Source: an uncultured Collinsella sp. (GTDB lineage: Bacteria > Actinomycetota > Coriobacteriia > Coriobacteriales > Coriobacteriaceae). Taken from it: a stretch of DNA of 64,000 nucleotides. The DNA is taken from NCBI GenBank assembly GCA_900548515.1, contig URKU01000001.1:25815-89814 (forward strand), read 5' to 3'. This document shows positions 48,015 to 56,287 of this stretch, one piece after another. The notes under the pieces were generated by a model, which saw nothing but the letters and a program-made list of their open reading frames with translations, was not told where the DNA came from and did not search any database. Both the position numbers and the translations under genes were made by a program. Positions within the stretch are counted from its first letter, which is position 1; each line of letters opens with the position of its first letter.

Positions 48015-49868
48015 ATGCCCGAGAAGATTGAAGAGCTGGTACGCGCTGCGCTTGCTGCGGCCCAGGAGGCCGGCGACCTTTCCGCATTTGAACTTGACGA
48101 TTGCGCCATCGAGCGACCGGCTGACACTTCTCATGGCGAGTGGACCTCCACCATGGCCCTGAAGTCCGCCAAGCTGGCTCACTGCGCCCCGCGCAAGATC
48201 GCCGAGGCCATCGTTGCCCATATGCCCGAGGATCCCGCGATCGAGAAGGTTGAGATCGCAGGCCCCGGTTTCATCAACTTCTACCTCTCCGTCGCCGTCA
48301 AGAATGCCATCTTTGGCGAGGCTCGCGAGAAGGGCATGGACTTCGCTAAGTCCAACGTCGGTGGTGGCCTGAAGACCCAGGTCGAGTTCGTTTCCGCCAA
48401 CCCCGTCGGCCCCATGCACATCGGCCACGGCCGCTGGGCCGCGCTGGGCGATTCGCTCTGCCGCGTCATGGACCACGCCGGCTATGAGATTCAGCGTGAG
48501 TTCTACATCAATGACCACGGCTCTCAGATGAACACCTTCGGCAACTCCATCAGCACGCGCTACATGCAGCTTGCCGACATCATCGCCAAGCAGGGCGTTG
48601 ATATCGACGAGGCTCACAAGATCCTGATCGCCGATCGCGACGCCTTTGTTGCCGACGAGAACGACGAGCATCCCGAGACCCATCCCTACCAGGACAACTT
48701 TGCCGAGACCCTGGGCAAGGATTCCTACGGCGGCGACTACATCATCGACGAGGCTGCCGAGTTCTGGCGCACCGACGGTGACAAGTGGGTCGAGGCCGAT
48801 CCGCAGGAGCGCATGGAGAGCTTCCGCGAGCGCGGCTACGTGAAGATGGTCGACAACATGCGCGACCTCTGCCACGCCGTCAACTGCGACTTTGACCGCT
48901 GGTACTCCGAGCGCTCGCTGTACGTGAAGGACACTGAGGGCGAGACTGCCGGCACCTCCGCCGTCGACCGCGCTTTTGAGAAGCTCGACAAGATGGGCTA
49001 CCTCTACACCAAGGACGGCGCCCTGTGGTTCCGCTCCACCGACCTGGGCGATGACAAGGACCGCGTCCTGATCAAGTCCGACGGCGAGTACACCTACTTC
49101 GCCTCCGACGTTGCCTATCACTGGGATAAGTTCCAGCGCGTCGACCACGTCATCGACATCTGGGGTGCCGACCACCACGGCTACATCGAGCGCGTCCGCT
49201 GCGTCTGCGACGCTCTTGGCTATCCCGGCAAGTTTGAGGTTCTGCTGGGCCAGCTCGTCAACCTGCTGCGCAACGGCAAGCCCGTCCGTATGTCCAAGCG
49301 TAAGGGCACCATGGTGACCCTGCAGGAGCTCGTCGACGAGGTCGGTTCCGACGCCGCTCGCTACACGCTCATCTCCAAAAGCTCCAACCAGATGGTCGAC
49401 TTCGATATCGAGGCCGTCAAGAAGCGCGACAACTCCAACCCGGTCTATTACGTGCAGTACGCTCACGCCCGCGTGTGCTCCATCCTGCGCCGTGCCGCCG
49501 ACGTTACGCCCGAGCAGGCTGACGAGATGGGCATGAAGGCCGTTGCCGCCAAGGCCATCGGTGAGAACGTCGATTACTCGCTGCTGACCGACCCGACCGA
49601 GCTCGCCCTTTCGCGTAAGCTCAACGAGCTCACCGACCTGATTGCCAGCTGCGCTCGCGACCGCGCCCCGTTCCGTCTGACGCACTTTGCTGAGGAACTC
49701 GCCGGCGACTTCCACAGCTTCTACGCTGCCTGCCAGGTTCTGCCGAGCGAGGGCCGTCCCGTCGACCCCGAGCTTTCGCGCGCCCGTCTGGCCGCTTGCG
49801 ACGCCGTCCGCGTGACGCTCGCCCTGGTGCTCACCCTCGTTGGCGTTTCCGCGCCCGAGCAGATGTAA
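48015..49868 (+). CDS. argS: Arginyl-tRNA synthetase
   Basis: 617 residues from ATG 48015, with AAGGAGGA upstream. Class I motifs: 'ANPVGPMHIGHGRWAALGDS' (HIGH type) and 'RMSKRKGTMVTL' in place of KMSKS. An N-terminal Add1-like domain begins 'KIEELVRAALAAAQEAGDLS', and the anticodon-binding DALR region is at the C-terminus ('FHSFYAACQVLP'). It charges tRNA-Arg. Monocistronic, with a clear terminator. Confidence 0.96.
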   Translation: MPEKIEELVRAALAAAQEAGDLSAFELDDCAIERPADTSHGEWTSTMALKSAKLAHCAPRKIAEAIVAHMPEDPAIEKVEIAGPGFINFYLSVAVKNAIFGEAREKGMDFAKSNVGGGLKTQVEFVSANPVGPMHIGHGRWAALGDSLCRVMDHAGYEIQREFYINDHGSQMNTFGNSISTRYMQLADIIAKQGVDIDEAHKILIADRDAFVADENDEHPETHPYQDNFAETLGKDSYGGDYIIDEAAEFWRTDGDKWVEADPQERMESFRERGYVKMVDNMRDLCHAVNCDFDRWYSERSLYVKDTEGETAGTSAVDRAFEKLDKMGYLYTKDGALWFRSTDLGDDKDRVLIKSDGEYTYFASDVAYHWDKFQRVDHVIDIWGADHHGYIERVRCVCDALGYPGKFEVLLGQLVNLLRNGKPVRMSKRKGTMVTLQELVDEVGSDAARYTLISKSSNQMVDFDIEAVKKRDNSNPVYYVQYAHARVCSILRRAADVTPEQADEMGMKAVAAKAIGENVDYSLLTDPTELALSRKLNELTDLIASCARDRAPFRLTHFAEELAGDFHSFYAACQVLPSEGRPVDPELSRARLAACDAVRVTLALVLTLVGVSAPEQM

Positions 49869-49915
49869 TCATCGAGTCATTTGACCGTATAGACTTGGTT
49901 TAACTAAGCCTTGAA

Positions 49916-49947
49916 AGCCCGATCTCACACGGAGGTCGGGCTTTTTT
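49916..49947 (+). terminator. Terminator of argS
   Basis: AGCCCGA (49916-49922) pairs with TCGGGCT (49936-49942), with six T residues at the end. Confidence 0.88.
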
Positions 49948-50194
49948 GCAAACGCCGACGTATTGACGAATTTGGAACCGCTGGAAATACGAAACTATGT
50001 CGATTTGCTACGATGAATTGAGGTATTCCAACCACGCCGGCTTTTCGCTAAAAAGTGCAAGGCATCTACCTGCGGTTTTAGTTCAACAAGTTTCGGAGTG
50101 GTCGCGGTTGAGCGATTCATCGTAGTAAACCGCCATAGTTTTGGCGGAGGCAGTCAGATTTGTGGGTGTTAAACCAAAGAGTGTCCCTTTTGAC
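49948..50194. other. Intergenic region argS-rho, first part
   Basis: No gene seen. The long inverted repeat 49992-50141 fills most of it; see that entry. Confidence 0.5.
49992..50141. repeat. 150-bp element with 27-bp imperfect inverted ends
   Basis: Arm 49992-50018 and arm 50115-50141 match at 24 of 27 positions as inverted copies (ends AAACTATG ... CATAGTTT, inner CTACGATGAAT). Shorter complementarity (CAACC/GGTTG) continues inward. It has no gene. It looks like a MITE-type element or a long hairpin RNA. I see no clear target-site duplication. Confidence 0.7.
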
Positions 50195-50223
50195 TAGTCG
50201 TTTAAGAACGTCCCCAATGACTA
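50195..50223. repeat. Hairpin with GAACGTCCCCAA loop, copy 2 of 2
   Basis: TAGTC and GACTA enclose a loop containing GAACGTCCCCAA, the reverse complement of the 12-mer in the 43539 hairpin. Confidence 0.55.
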
Positions 50224-50225
50224 AG

Positions 50226-50253
50226 TTGCAGGTGGCGGCGGTTGTGTTACACT
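50226..50253 (+). promoter_or_regulatory. Promoter of rho
   Basis: TTGCAG (50226-50231) and TACACT (50248-50253) are 16 bp apart. The leader from about 50260 to 50397 contains a CCGTC/GACGG hairpin and could support autoregulation, as seen for rho in other bacteria. Confidence 0.5.
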
Positions 50254-50397
50254 AACGCTGCGTATATGACGCAAATATCTCGATACAGATCAATGATGTC
50301 CGTCGGTATTTGACGGAGCTAGACTGTTTAGCCGCCCTGAAGGTTTATGCAGGGAGCATGTGATCACAGGGCTTGAAAAGAAAGTTGAGCAAACACT

Positions 50398-52971
50398 GTG
50401 TCTGATCAACAGCAAGAAAACGAAATAACGACGACGCAGGCCGCTCCCGCTGCACCGGTTGCGTCGGACCAGGTTGCGGCGCCCGCGCAAGTCTCGGCTC
50501 CTGAGACGCCTAAGGCTGCTTCGACGCCTACGCCTGTAGCGGCTGAGAAGGCCGTGCCTGCAACTGGTGAGGAGGCTGCTCCGGCAAAGCCCAAGCGCAT
50601 GCGCCGCACGGCCAAGCCTGCCGCTGACGGCGAGGAGGTCACCAAGCCCAAGCGCCGTACCACGCGCACGACGCGCGCCAAGCGCACCGTTGCAGCTGAC
50701 TCCTCGGCGTCGATTTCCGATGAGGTCGCGCAGGCACGTGCGTTGGCGCAGATTAGCGAGGCTCAGGTGGTGCGCGCCCGCCGTCGTGCTGCCGAGCGCG
50801 AGGCCGCGGCTCTGACCGAGCTTGCAGCTCCGTCTGTGCCCGAGACCCCTGCCGCCACCGAGACCCCTGCCGCCGACCTGCCGACCGAGAAGCCGGCAAC
50901 GCGCACACGCCGTCGCACGGCTGTTAAGGCCGAGCAGGTTGCTGAACAGGTAACCCCCGAGTTCACTGACGCTTCGGTCCGTTCCACGGCAGGGGAGGGC
51001 GCATCGCCTGCTGAGCACGCTGCGTCTGTCGAGGCCAGCGAAGTTCCCGTTGTCGATCCGGCTTTGCGCCCGCACCGTCGCGGTCGCAAGCCCAAGGCCT
51101 TCGTCGAGGCAGAGAAGGCCGCAGCCGCAGCCGCAGCTGCTCGGGATGCTGCGGCGACCGTCGAGTCTGCAACTGCTGCCGATGCACCCGTTCAGGATGC
51201 TACGACTTCCGAGGCCGCTCCCGCCGATGCCGAGCCCGCCGACGTCCGCCCCGGTCGCAGCCGTCGCACTGCTGTTAAGCGCACGTCCAAGGCTAAGGCT
51301 GCCAAGAAGGGTACGTCCGAGGATTCCGACGAGACGACCGCCGATGCATCGACTGATGCCGCCGAGCCCCAAGACGTCGAACGGCCTGCGTCCGAGAAGC
51401 CCAAGCGCGGTCGTAAGAAGTCCGCTAAGGCCAAGGCGTCCGAGCATCAGGCTGATGTCGAAGCGCAGGTCGATTCTGGCGCCGAGGCCAATGAAGCCGC
51501 TGCGGCCAATGCCGACGCCGCCACAACCGATGGTGCCGCGCCCGCCGAGGCCGAAGACGGCACTCGTTCCAACCGTCGCCAGCACAAGCGCAACGAGGAG
51601 CGCAACGAGCGCAAGGACGAGCGCAACAACGACCGTCGCAACCGTCAGCGCGATCGCAAACAGCGCAACAAGGAGCGCAACGCCGCCCCCACCGAGCCCA
51701 CGCTTTCGCGTGAGGAGCTCGCTGCCATGAAGGTCGCCGAACTGCGCGAGAAGGCCAAGGAGTTCGAGATCGAGACGACCGGCAAGAAGAAAGCCGAGCT
51801 CGTCGAGGAGATCTACGTCACCGCCGCGAAGGCCGAGGGCTTCCGCGACATCAAGGGCATTCTGCAGATTCGCCCGGACAGCTCCGGCATCATCCACGCC
51901 CATGGCTACATGAAGTCCAACGACGACGCCTTCGTGCCCGCCTACCTCATCCGCTCCGCGCGCCTGCGCACGGGCGACGTCATCGAGGGCTCGCTGCGTC
52001 CTTCGCGCGGCGGCGACAAGCGCGCCGGCCTCGCCAAAATCACGACCGTCAACGGTCTGGACCCCGAGCAGATTCGCAACCGTCCCAAGTTCGGCGACCT
52101 CACCCCGGTCTATCCCAACGAGCCGCTGCGCATGGAGCACGGCAAAGACTCCATTACCGGTCGCGCCATCGACATCGTGTCGCCGATCGGCAAGGGTCAG
52201 CGTGGCCTGATCGTGTCCCCGCCCAAGGCCGGCAAGACCACGATCCTCAAGAAGATCTGCCAGTCTATCTCGATTAACAACCCCGAGGTGCACCTCATCT
52301 GCCTGCTCGTCGACGAGCGCCCCGAAGAGGTCACCGATATGCAGCGTTCCATCAAGGGCGAGGTTGTGGCGTCGACCTTCGATATGCCCGCCGACAACCA
52401 CACTCGTGTGGCAGAGCTCGTCATCGAGCGCGCCAAGCGCATCGTGGAGCTGGGCGGCGATGTCGTGGTGGTGCTCGACTCCATTACGCGTCTTGCCCGC
52501 GCCTACAACTTGGCGGCGCCCGCCTCGGGCCGCATCCTTTCGGGCGGCGTCGATTCGGCGGCCCTGTATCCTCCCAAGCGCTTCCTGGGCGCAGCCCGTA
52601 ATATCGAGAACGGTGGCTCGCTCACCATCCTGGCCTCTGCCCTCATCGACACCGGTTCCAAGATGGACGAGGTCATCTTCGAGGAGTTCAAGGGTACCGG
52701 CAACATGGAACTTAAGCTCGACCGCGACCTGGCCGACCGCCGCATCTTCCCGGCTATCGACCCCGTTGCCTCCGGTACGCGCAACGAAGACCTGTTGGTC
52801 GACGAGCAGATGCGTCCGTTTGTCTTTGGTCTGCGTCGCATTCTTGCCGGCATGAACAACACCGAGCGCGCAGCCGCGTCGTTTATCAAGGGTCTTAAGG
52901 GCACCAACACCAACCAGGAGTTCCTGGTGCGTTCGGCCAAAAAGCACAGCGACTACGAGCAGACGTTCTAG
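50398..52971 (+). CDS. rho: Transcription termination factor Rho with long N-terminal extension
   Basis: 857 residues from GTG 50398, twice the length of E. coli Rho. The first 430 residues are low-complexity, rich in Ala, Glu, Arg and Lys (basic blocks 'KPKRRTTRTTRAKRTVAAD' and 'RNRQRDRKQRNKERNAAP'), as in actinobacterial Rho. The conserved part has the RNA-binding domain ('GILQIRPDSSGIIHAHGYMK'), Walker A 'SPPKAGKTTILKKI', 'LVDERPEEVTDM', 'VVVLDSITRLARAYN' and the R loop. It is a hexameric helicase that ends transcripts. The extension probably adds RNA affinity. Confidence 0.96.
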   Translation: MSDQQQENEITTTQAAPAAPVASDQVAAPAQVSAPETPKAASTPTPVAAEKAVPATGEEAAPAKPKRMRRTAKPAADGEEVTKPKRRTTRTTRAKRTVAADSSASISDEVAQARALAQISEAQVVRARRRAAEREAAALTELAAPSVPETPAATETPAADLPTEKPATRTRRRTAVKAEQVAEQVTPEFTDASVRSTAGEGASPAEHAASVEASEVPVVDPALRPHRRGRKPKAFVEAEKAAAAAAAARDAAATVESATAADAPVQDATTSEAAPADAEPADVRPGRSRRTAVKRTSKAKAAKKGTSEDSDETTADASTDAAEPQDVERPASEKPKRGRKKSAKAKASEHQADVEAQVDSGAEANEAAAANADAATTDGAAPAEAEDGTRSNRRQHKRNEERNERKDERNNDRRNRQRDRKQRNKERNAAPTEPTLSREELAAMKVAELREKAKEFEIETTGKKKAELVEEIYVTAAKAEGFRDIKGILQIRPDSSGIIHAHGYMKSNDDAFVPAYLIRSARLRTGDVIEGSLRPSRGGDKRAGLAKITTVNGLDPEQIRNRPKFGDLTPVYPNEPLRMEHGKDSITGRAIDIVSPIGKGQRGLIVSPPKAGKTTILKKICQSISINNPEVHLICLLVDERPEEVTDMQRSIKGEVVASTFDMPADNHTRVAELVIERAKRIVELGGDVVVVLDSITRLARAYNLAAPASGRILSGGVDSAALYPPKRFLGAARNIENGGSLTILASALIDTGSKMDEVIFEEFKGTGNMELKLDRDLADRRIFPAIDPVASGTRNEDLLVDEQMRPFVFGLRRILAGMNNTERAAASFIKGLKGTNTNQEFLVRSAKKHSDYEQTF

Positions 52972-53010
52972 GTTGTCATCCACGCGCAGCGATAGTCATC
53001 AATGCGATAA

Positions 53011-53040
53011 AGGGTCGGGGCTTTGAGCCTCGGCCCTTTT
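53011..53040 (+). terminator. Terminator of rho
   Basis: AGGGTCGGGGC and GCCTCGGCCCT form a stem with one mismatch around a short loop, followed by TTTT. Confidence 0.8.
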
Positions 53041-53284
53041 CCATATCGCCGCTCCGCGCTTATTTTTGACCATAAGACTGGCAAGCAGCAGGTTTCCCGT
53101 TTCAATCCGACATCGTCGCTTGCAATCGACAGGGCGGTTTCGCATAATAGCTTTTAAGCTTCGCGACGGAAAACGCAGATGAAACGAACCATATACCGTT
53201 GCTTTGGGGCATAGCCCCGCTTCATCTTCTCTCGCGCAGCCAACTGAATGATGCGATTTGGGTGCTGGAAGATGGGGAGAGCTC
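53041..53284. other. Intergenic region rho-membrane protein gene
   Basis: No gene seen. It contains a promoter at 53120-53148 and a GGGGC/GCCCC hairpin near 53203-53219. Confidence 0.5.
53120..53148 (+). promoter_or_regulatory. Promoter upstream of the 53285 gene
   Basis: TTGCAA (53120-53125) and CATAAT (53143-53148) are 17 bp apart; the leader would be about 130 nt. Confidence 0.55.
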
Positions 53285-54685
53285 ATGGCTTCTTCTGATG
53301 CAACACAACGAGCAGTCCTTGCCGGACTTTCGTGCGGGATCGGCCTTGCCGCTCCCGTGGTTATGTATGCCGCGACGCTGCCGTTTTCGTCGGTGAACGA
53401 GACGGTCGTGGCGGGTGCGGTTCCCTTCGCCGTGGGCGCGGTGGCGGGCGTGGGTATCTATGCCGCCTCGCTGGGTATCTCCGAGTACCGTGCGCAGCGT
53501 GAAGAGCGTCTGTTCCAGCCTGATGCCATGGGCGGTGCCGCCAATCTCAATCAGCATCAAAGCGAGTTCAAGACCGCCTCGATTCCAGCTCAGCAGCAGG
53601 ATGCGACTCCTTACGCTGCGGCTTCTGCTTCTCAGGCTCAGGCGGAGCAGTCTACCTCGGCATTCCTTTCCGGCCTGACTGGTGCGTTCCAGCGCCGTCA
53701 TGCCGATGATGGTGTCCCTACCATCGCTCGAGCCGCAGATGCCATGGACGAGGCCGAGGCTTGGTCCATGATCGACAGTATGCTCGACGACGATTCGCCG
53801 GTGAGCTGCGACCCTGCACACTCGCGCGACGTCTATCAAGTCGCCATCGACGAGCTCACCAACGGCGGGCAGACCGGCTCCTTCAATCGCGACGACATCG
53901 CCGCCGCGGCACGCGCCGTGTCTGGCTCCCAGGCCGCCCCTGCGGGCAGCACGGCGGCTTTCGTGGCACTCGTCGCCAACGCGGCAGCCAATAACGCCTA
54001 CAGCGCTACCTCGGCGGACGCGAACGCTTCTGCCGACAATTCGTACGTTGATGAAGCCATGGCCGCGGACGAGGAGGCCGTTGCCGCCCGCCGTGCCGCC
54101 GAAAGCTCGTTGTGGGGCGCTCCTGCCCAGCAGCAGGCGGCTGAGGCTGCGCCGTACAATGCAAACCTCGCCAGCATGCCTATCATCTCCGGTGCCGCGG
54201 ACATCGATCTCGATGACCTCGATGAGCCTGCAGCCATCACCGCATCGATTGATGCCCAAGATCGCATCAACACCGGCGACCTTCCAGATGCCTCGCTCGA
54301 GGTTGATGTCCCCATGGCCGATTACTCGGGCCACGAGGACATGTGGGCCGCCGCCACCGCGATCCTGGATGAGATTGACGAGCCTGCTCCTGTTACGGCC
54401 CCCGCTCCCGTCGCTGCCCCTCAGCCTGCTGTCCCCGCCTATGTCGGCCGTCACAGTGCTGTGTTCCCCGAGGATACTGCCCGTATCTCGCGCGAGAGCA
54501 TCGAGCGAGCCGAGGCTATTGCCGCCGGCATTATGGAAAATCGTCGTCACGAGCGCGTCAATCAGATCCTCGAGGAAGAGATCGAGCGCCTGCAGTCCTC
54601 TACCGCCAAGCGTACGGGCCGTGCCTATCTGAGCGTTATCGAGGGCGGTACCGCCAGCTTTGCGCCGCTCCGCGCGGAGGCATAA
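53285..54685 (+). CDS. Membrane-anchored protein with long acidic cytoplasmic domain, unknown
   Basis: 466 residues from ATG 53285 (GGGGAGAG upstream). Two hydrophobic helices lie at about 8-30 and 38-62 ('GLSCGIGLAAPVVMYAATLP', 'GAVPFAVGAVAGVGIYAASL'). The remaining 400 residues are Ala/Asp/Glu-rich and low in complexity, with a helical end ('RHERVNQILEEEIERLQSST'). I recognise no domain. The layout suggests a scaffold or regulator at the membrane. A VanZ-like gene follows 7 bp after the stop, probably in one operon. Confidence 0.75.
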   Translation: MASSDATQRAVLAGLSCGIGLAAPVVMYAATLPFSSVNETVVAGAVPFAVGAVAGVGIYAASLGISEYRAQREERLFQPDAMGGAANLNQHQSEFKTASIPAQQQDATPYAAASASQAQAEQSTSAFLSGLTGAFQRRHADDGVPTIARAADAMDEAEAWSMIDSMLDDDSPVSCDPAHSRDVYQVAIDELTNGGQTGSFNRDDIAAAARAVSGSQAAPAGSTAAFVALVANAAANNAYSATSADANASADNSYVDEAMAADEEAVAARRAAESSLWGAPAQQQAAEAAPYNANLASMPIISGAADIDLDDLDEPAAITASIDAQDRINTGDLPDASLEVDVPMADYSGHEDMWAAATAILDEIDEPAPVTAPAPVAAPQPAVPAYVGRHSAVFPEDTARISRESIERAEAIAAGIMENRRHERVNQILEEEIERLQSSTAKRTGRAYLSVIEGGTASFAPLRAEA

Positions 54686-54692
54686 CTTCTGC

Positions 54693-55142
54693 ATGGTTAA
54701 GATCAATCGAAAATGGGCGGTCGTGACCTGCCTGATGGCGCTCTTGATCTGGGGCAATTCGCTGGTTCCCGGCTCGGGGTCGGGCTCACTGAGTCTAACG
54801 GTCATGGAAGCTATCCGCGGTTTCCTGCACGGCGTGGGACTTCCATATGAATGGGTGACCAACTTTGTTGTTCGCAAGTGCGCGCATTTTACCGAGTATA
54901 TGGTGCTCGGCATCCTGGCAACGCACGCCTTTGATTTTGAGGGCCGGCGCACCTTTGACGTGCTGCTGCCCACGGCGGTGTTCCTGCTGCTGATTCCTTC
55001 GATCGACGAGACGATTCAGCTCTTTGTGCCGGGACGCGCTGGAATGATCACCGATGTGATGATCGACTGCTGTGGAGCGGCAACGGGCGTTGTGCTCCGA
55101 TATCTCTTACGGTCGCTGATGTGCGCCAAAAAGGCCGCCTAG
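54693..55142 (+). CDS. VanZ-like membrane protein
   Basis: 149 residues. Four hydrophobic segments and the VanZ pattern: 'NFVVRKCAHFTEYMVLGILA' (the His/Glu helix) and 'PSIDETIQLFVPGRAGMITD', followed by 'DCCGAATGVVLRYLL'. VanZ of Enterococcus lowers teicoplanin susceptibility; most relatives are of unknown function in the envelope. The terminator overlaps its stop codon. Confidence 0.87.
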   Translation: MVKINRKWAVVTCLMALLIWGNSLVPGSGSGSLSLTVMEAIRGFLHGVGLPYEWVTNFVVRKCAHFTEYMVLGILATHAFDFEGRRTFDVLLPTAVFLLLIPSIDETIQLFVPGRAGMITDVMIDCCGAATGVVLRYLLRSLMCAKKAA

Positions 55143-55174
55143 GACGTATTGTTTGGTCCTAGGCGGCCTTTTTT
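55133..55174 (+). terminator. Terminator overlapping the VanZ stop codon
   Basis: GGCCGCCTAGGAC (55133-55145) and GTCCTAGGCGGCC (55156-55168) are perfectly complementary, followed by TTTTTT. The first arm includes the last codons and stop. Confidence 0.92.
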
Positions 55175-55256
55175 ATTTGAGGGCTTATATGAGGCGTGGT
55201 GGCGTCGTTCCGTAGGTCGGATTTGCCGGGCGTGCCACGCCCCGTGGGTGCGTCTG

Positions 55257-56147
55257 CTACTGAAGCGCCTGTGCGCCCAGGGCCAGGCAGCCCATGATGC
55301 CCTGCTTGCCCTCGAGGCTGTTGTTGACGATGTAGCTATCGATGTCGTTGACCTCGGGCGTGACGATATAGCCGTTGAGCATCTCGGCGCACTTTTTGCG
55401 TGCGAGCGGCACGATGGGAGTGTGGTCGGCCACGCCGCCGCCGATGATGATCTTTTGCGGCGCGTAGCACAGCGTGTAGGTCATGAGTGCCTGTGCCAGA
55501 TAGCCGGCGAGCAGGTCCATGGCCTCCGAGTCATCGGCCATGTCTCCGGCGCTCTTGCCATCCCAGCGCTTTTTAACGCCGGGGCCGGCGATGAGGCCCT
55601 CGAGACAGTTGTCGTGGAAGGGGCAGGCGCTGTGCTCGCCAATGGTGTCGCGCGGGTCGCGCGTGACCAGGATGTGGCCGGCCTCGGGATGCATCATGCC
55701 GTGTACGAGCTTACCGCCCGAGAGCACGCCGGCGCCCACGCCGGTGCCGATGGTCAGATACACAACGTCAGTGAGGCCCTGGGCGCAACCAAAGGTGACC
55801 TCGCCCAGGCAGGCGACGTTGACGTCGGTGTCGTAGCCGCAGGGGATATTGAGCTCGTTTTGGATAGTGCCCAGCAGGTCAAAGTAGCGCCATGCCGTTT
55901 TGGGCGTCTCCAGGATCTTGCCGTATTGGGGCGAGGCAGGGTTGACTGCGGTGGGGCCAAAGGCGCCGATGCCCAGCGCGGCGATGCCCTTGTCGGCAAA
56001 CCATGCATTGACGGCCTCGACGGTCTCCTGCGGGGTCGTGGTCGCGATCTGCTCACGCTCCAGGACCGTACCGTCTGCATAGCCCGTGGCGCAGACCATC
56101 TTGGTGCCGCCGGCCTCGAGCGCTCCGATAAGCTGCTGTTCTGCCAT
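55257..56147 (-). CDS. ROK-family sugar kinase (fructokinase type)
   Basis: 296 residues from ATG 56147 (AGAGAGGAA upstream). 'IGALEAGGTKMVCATG' binds the ATP phosphate, 'VYLTIGTGVGAGVLSGGKLV' and 'MHPEAGHILV' follow, and the ROK zinc site is 'CPFHDNCLEGLIAGP'. This form is typical of ScrK/GmuE-type fructokinases, which phosphorylate fructose or mannose. It has no sugar transport gene beside it. Confidence 0.87.
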   Translation of the reverse strand: MAEQQLIGALEAGGTKMVCATGYADGTVLEREQIATTTPQETVEAVNAWFADKGIAALGIGAFGPTAVNPASPQYGKILETPKTAWRYFDLLGTIQNELNIPCGYDTDVNVACLGEVTFGCAQGLTDVVYLTIGTGVGAGVLSGGKLVHGMMHPEAGHILVTRDPRDTIGEHSACPFHDNCLEGLIAGPGVKKRWDGKSAGDMADDSEAMDLLAGYLAQALMTYTLCYAPQKIIIGGGVADHTPIVPLARKKCAEMLNGYIVTPEVNDIDSYIVNNSLEGKQGIMGCLALGAQALQ

Positions 56148-56223
56148 AGTATTCCTCTCTCTGGGACGAGTTGCTCCGTGACTAAAGTATAGAGCTCTAA
56201 CCATTTAAGAAAGCGCTATAGAA

Positions 56224-56262
56224 AGAAGCCTCGCAACGCGGCGGGCGGTGCGGGGCTTCTTT
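56224..56262 (-). terminator. Terminator of the aminotransferase gene
   Basis: AAGAAGCC and GGGCTTCTT arms; on the minus strand the hairpin is followed by T-rich sequence. It lies between the aminotransferase and the upstream end of the ROK gene. Confidence 0.65.
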
Positions 56263-56287
56263 GGTTGCTTTAGTTGCCGGGCCGTCC

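Noticed and set aside
47997..49715. 572-codon minus-strand frame opposite argS
   Set aside because: Shadow of a highly biased gene; argS has all class I motifs.
50290..52983. 897-codon minus-strand open frame opposite rho
   Set aside because: Composition is that of a reverse shadow of the Ala/Arg-rich Rho extension; no ribosome site or family pattern.
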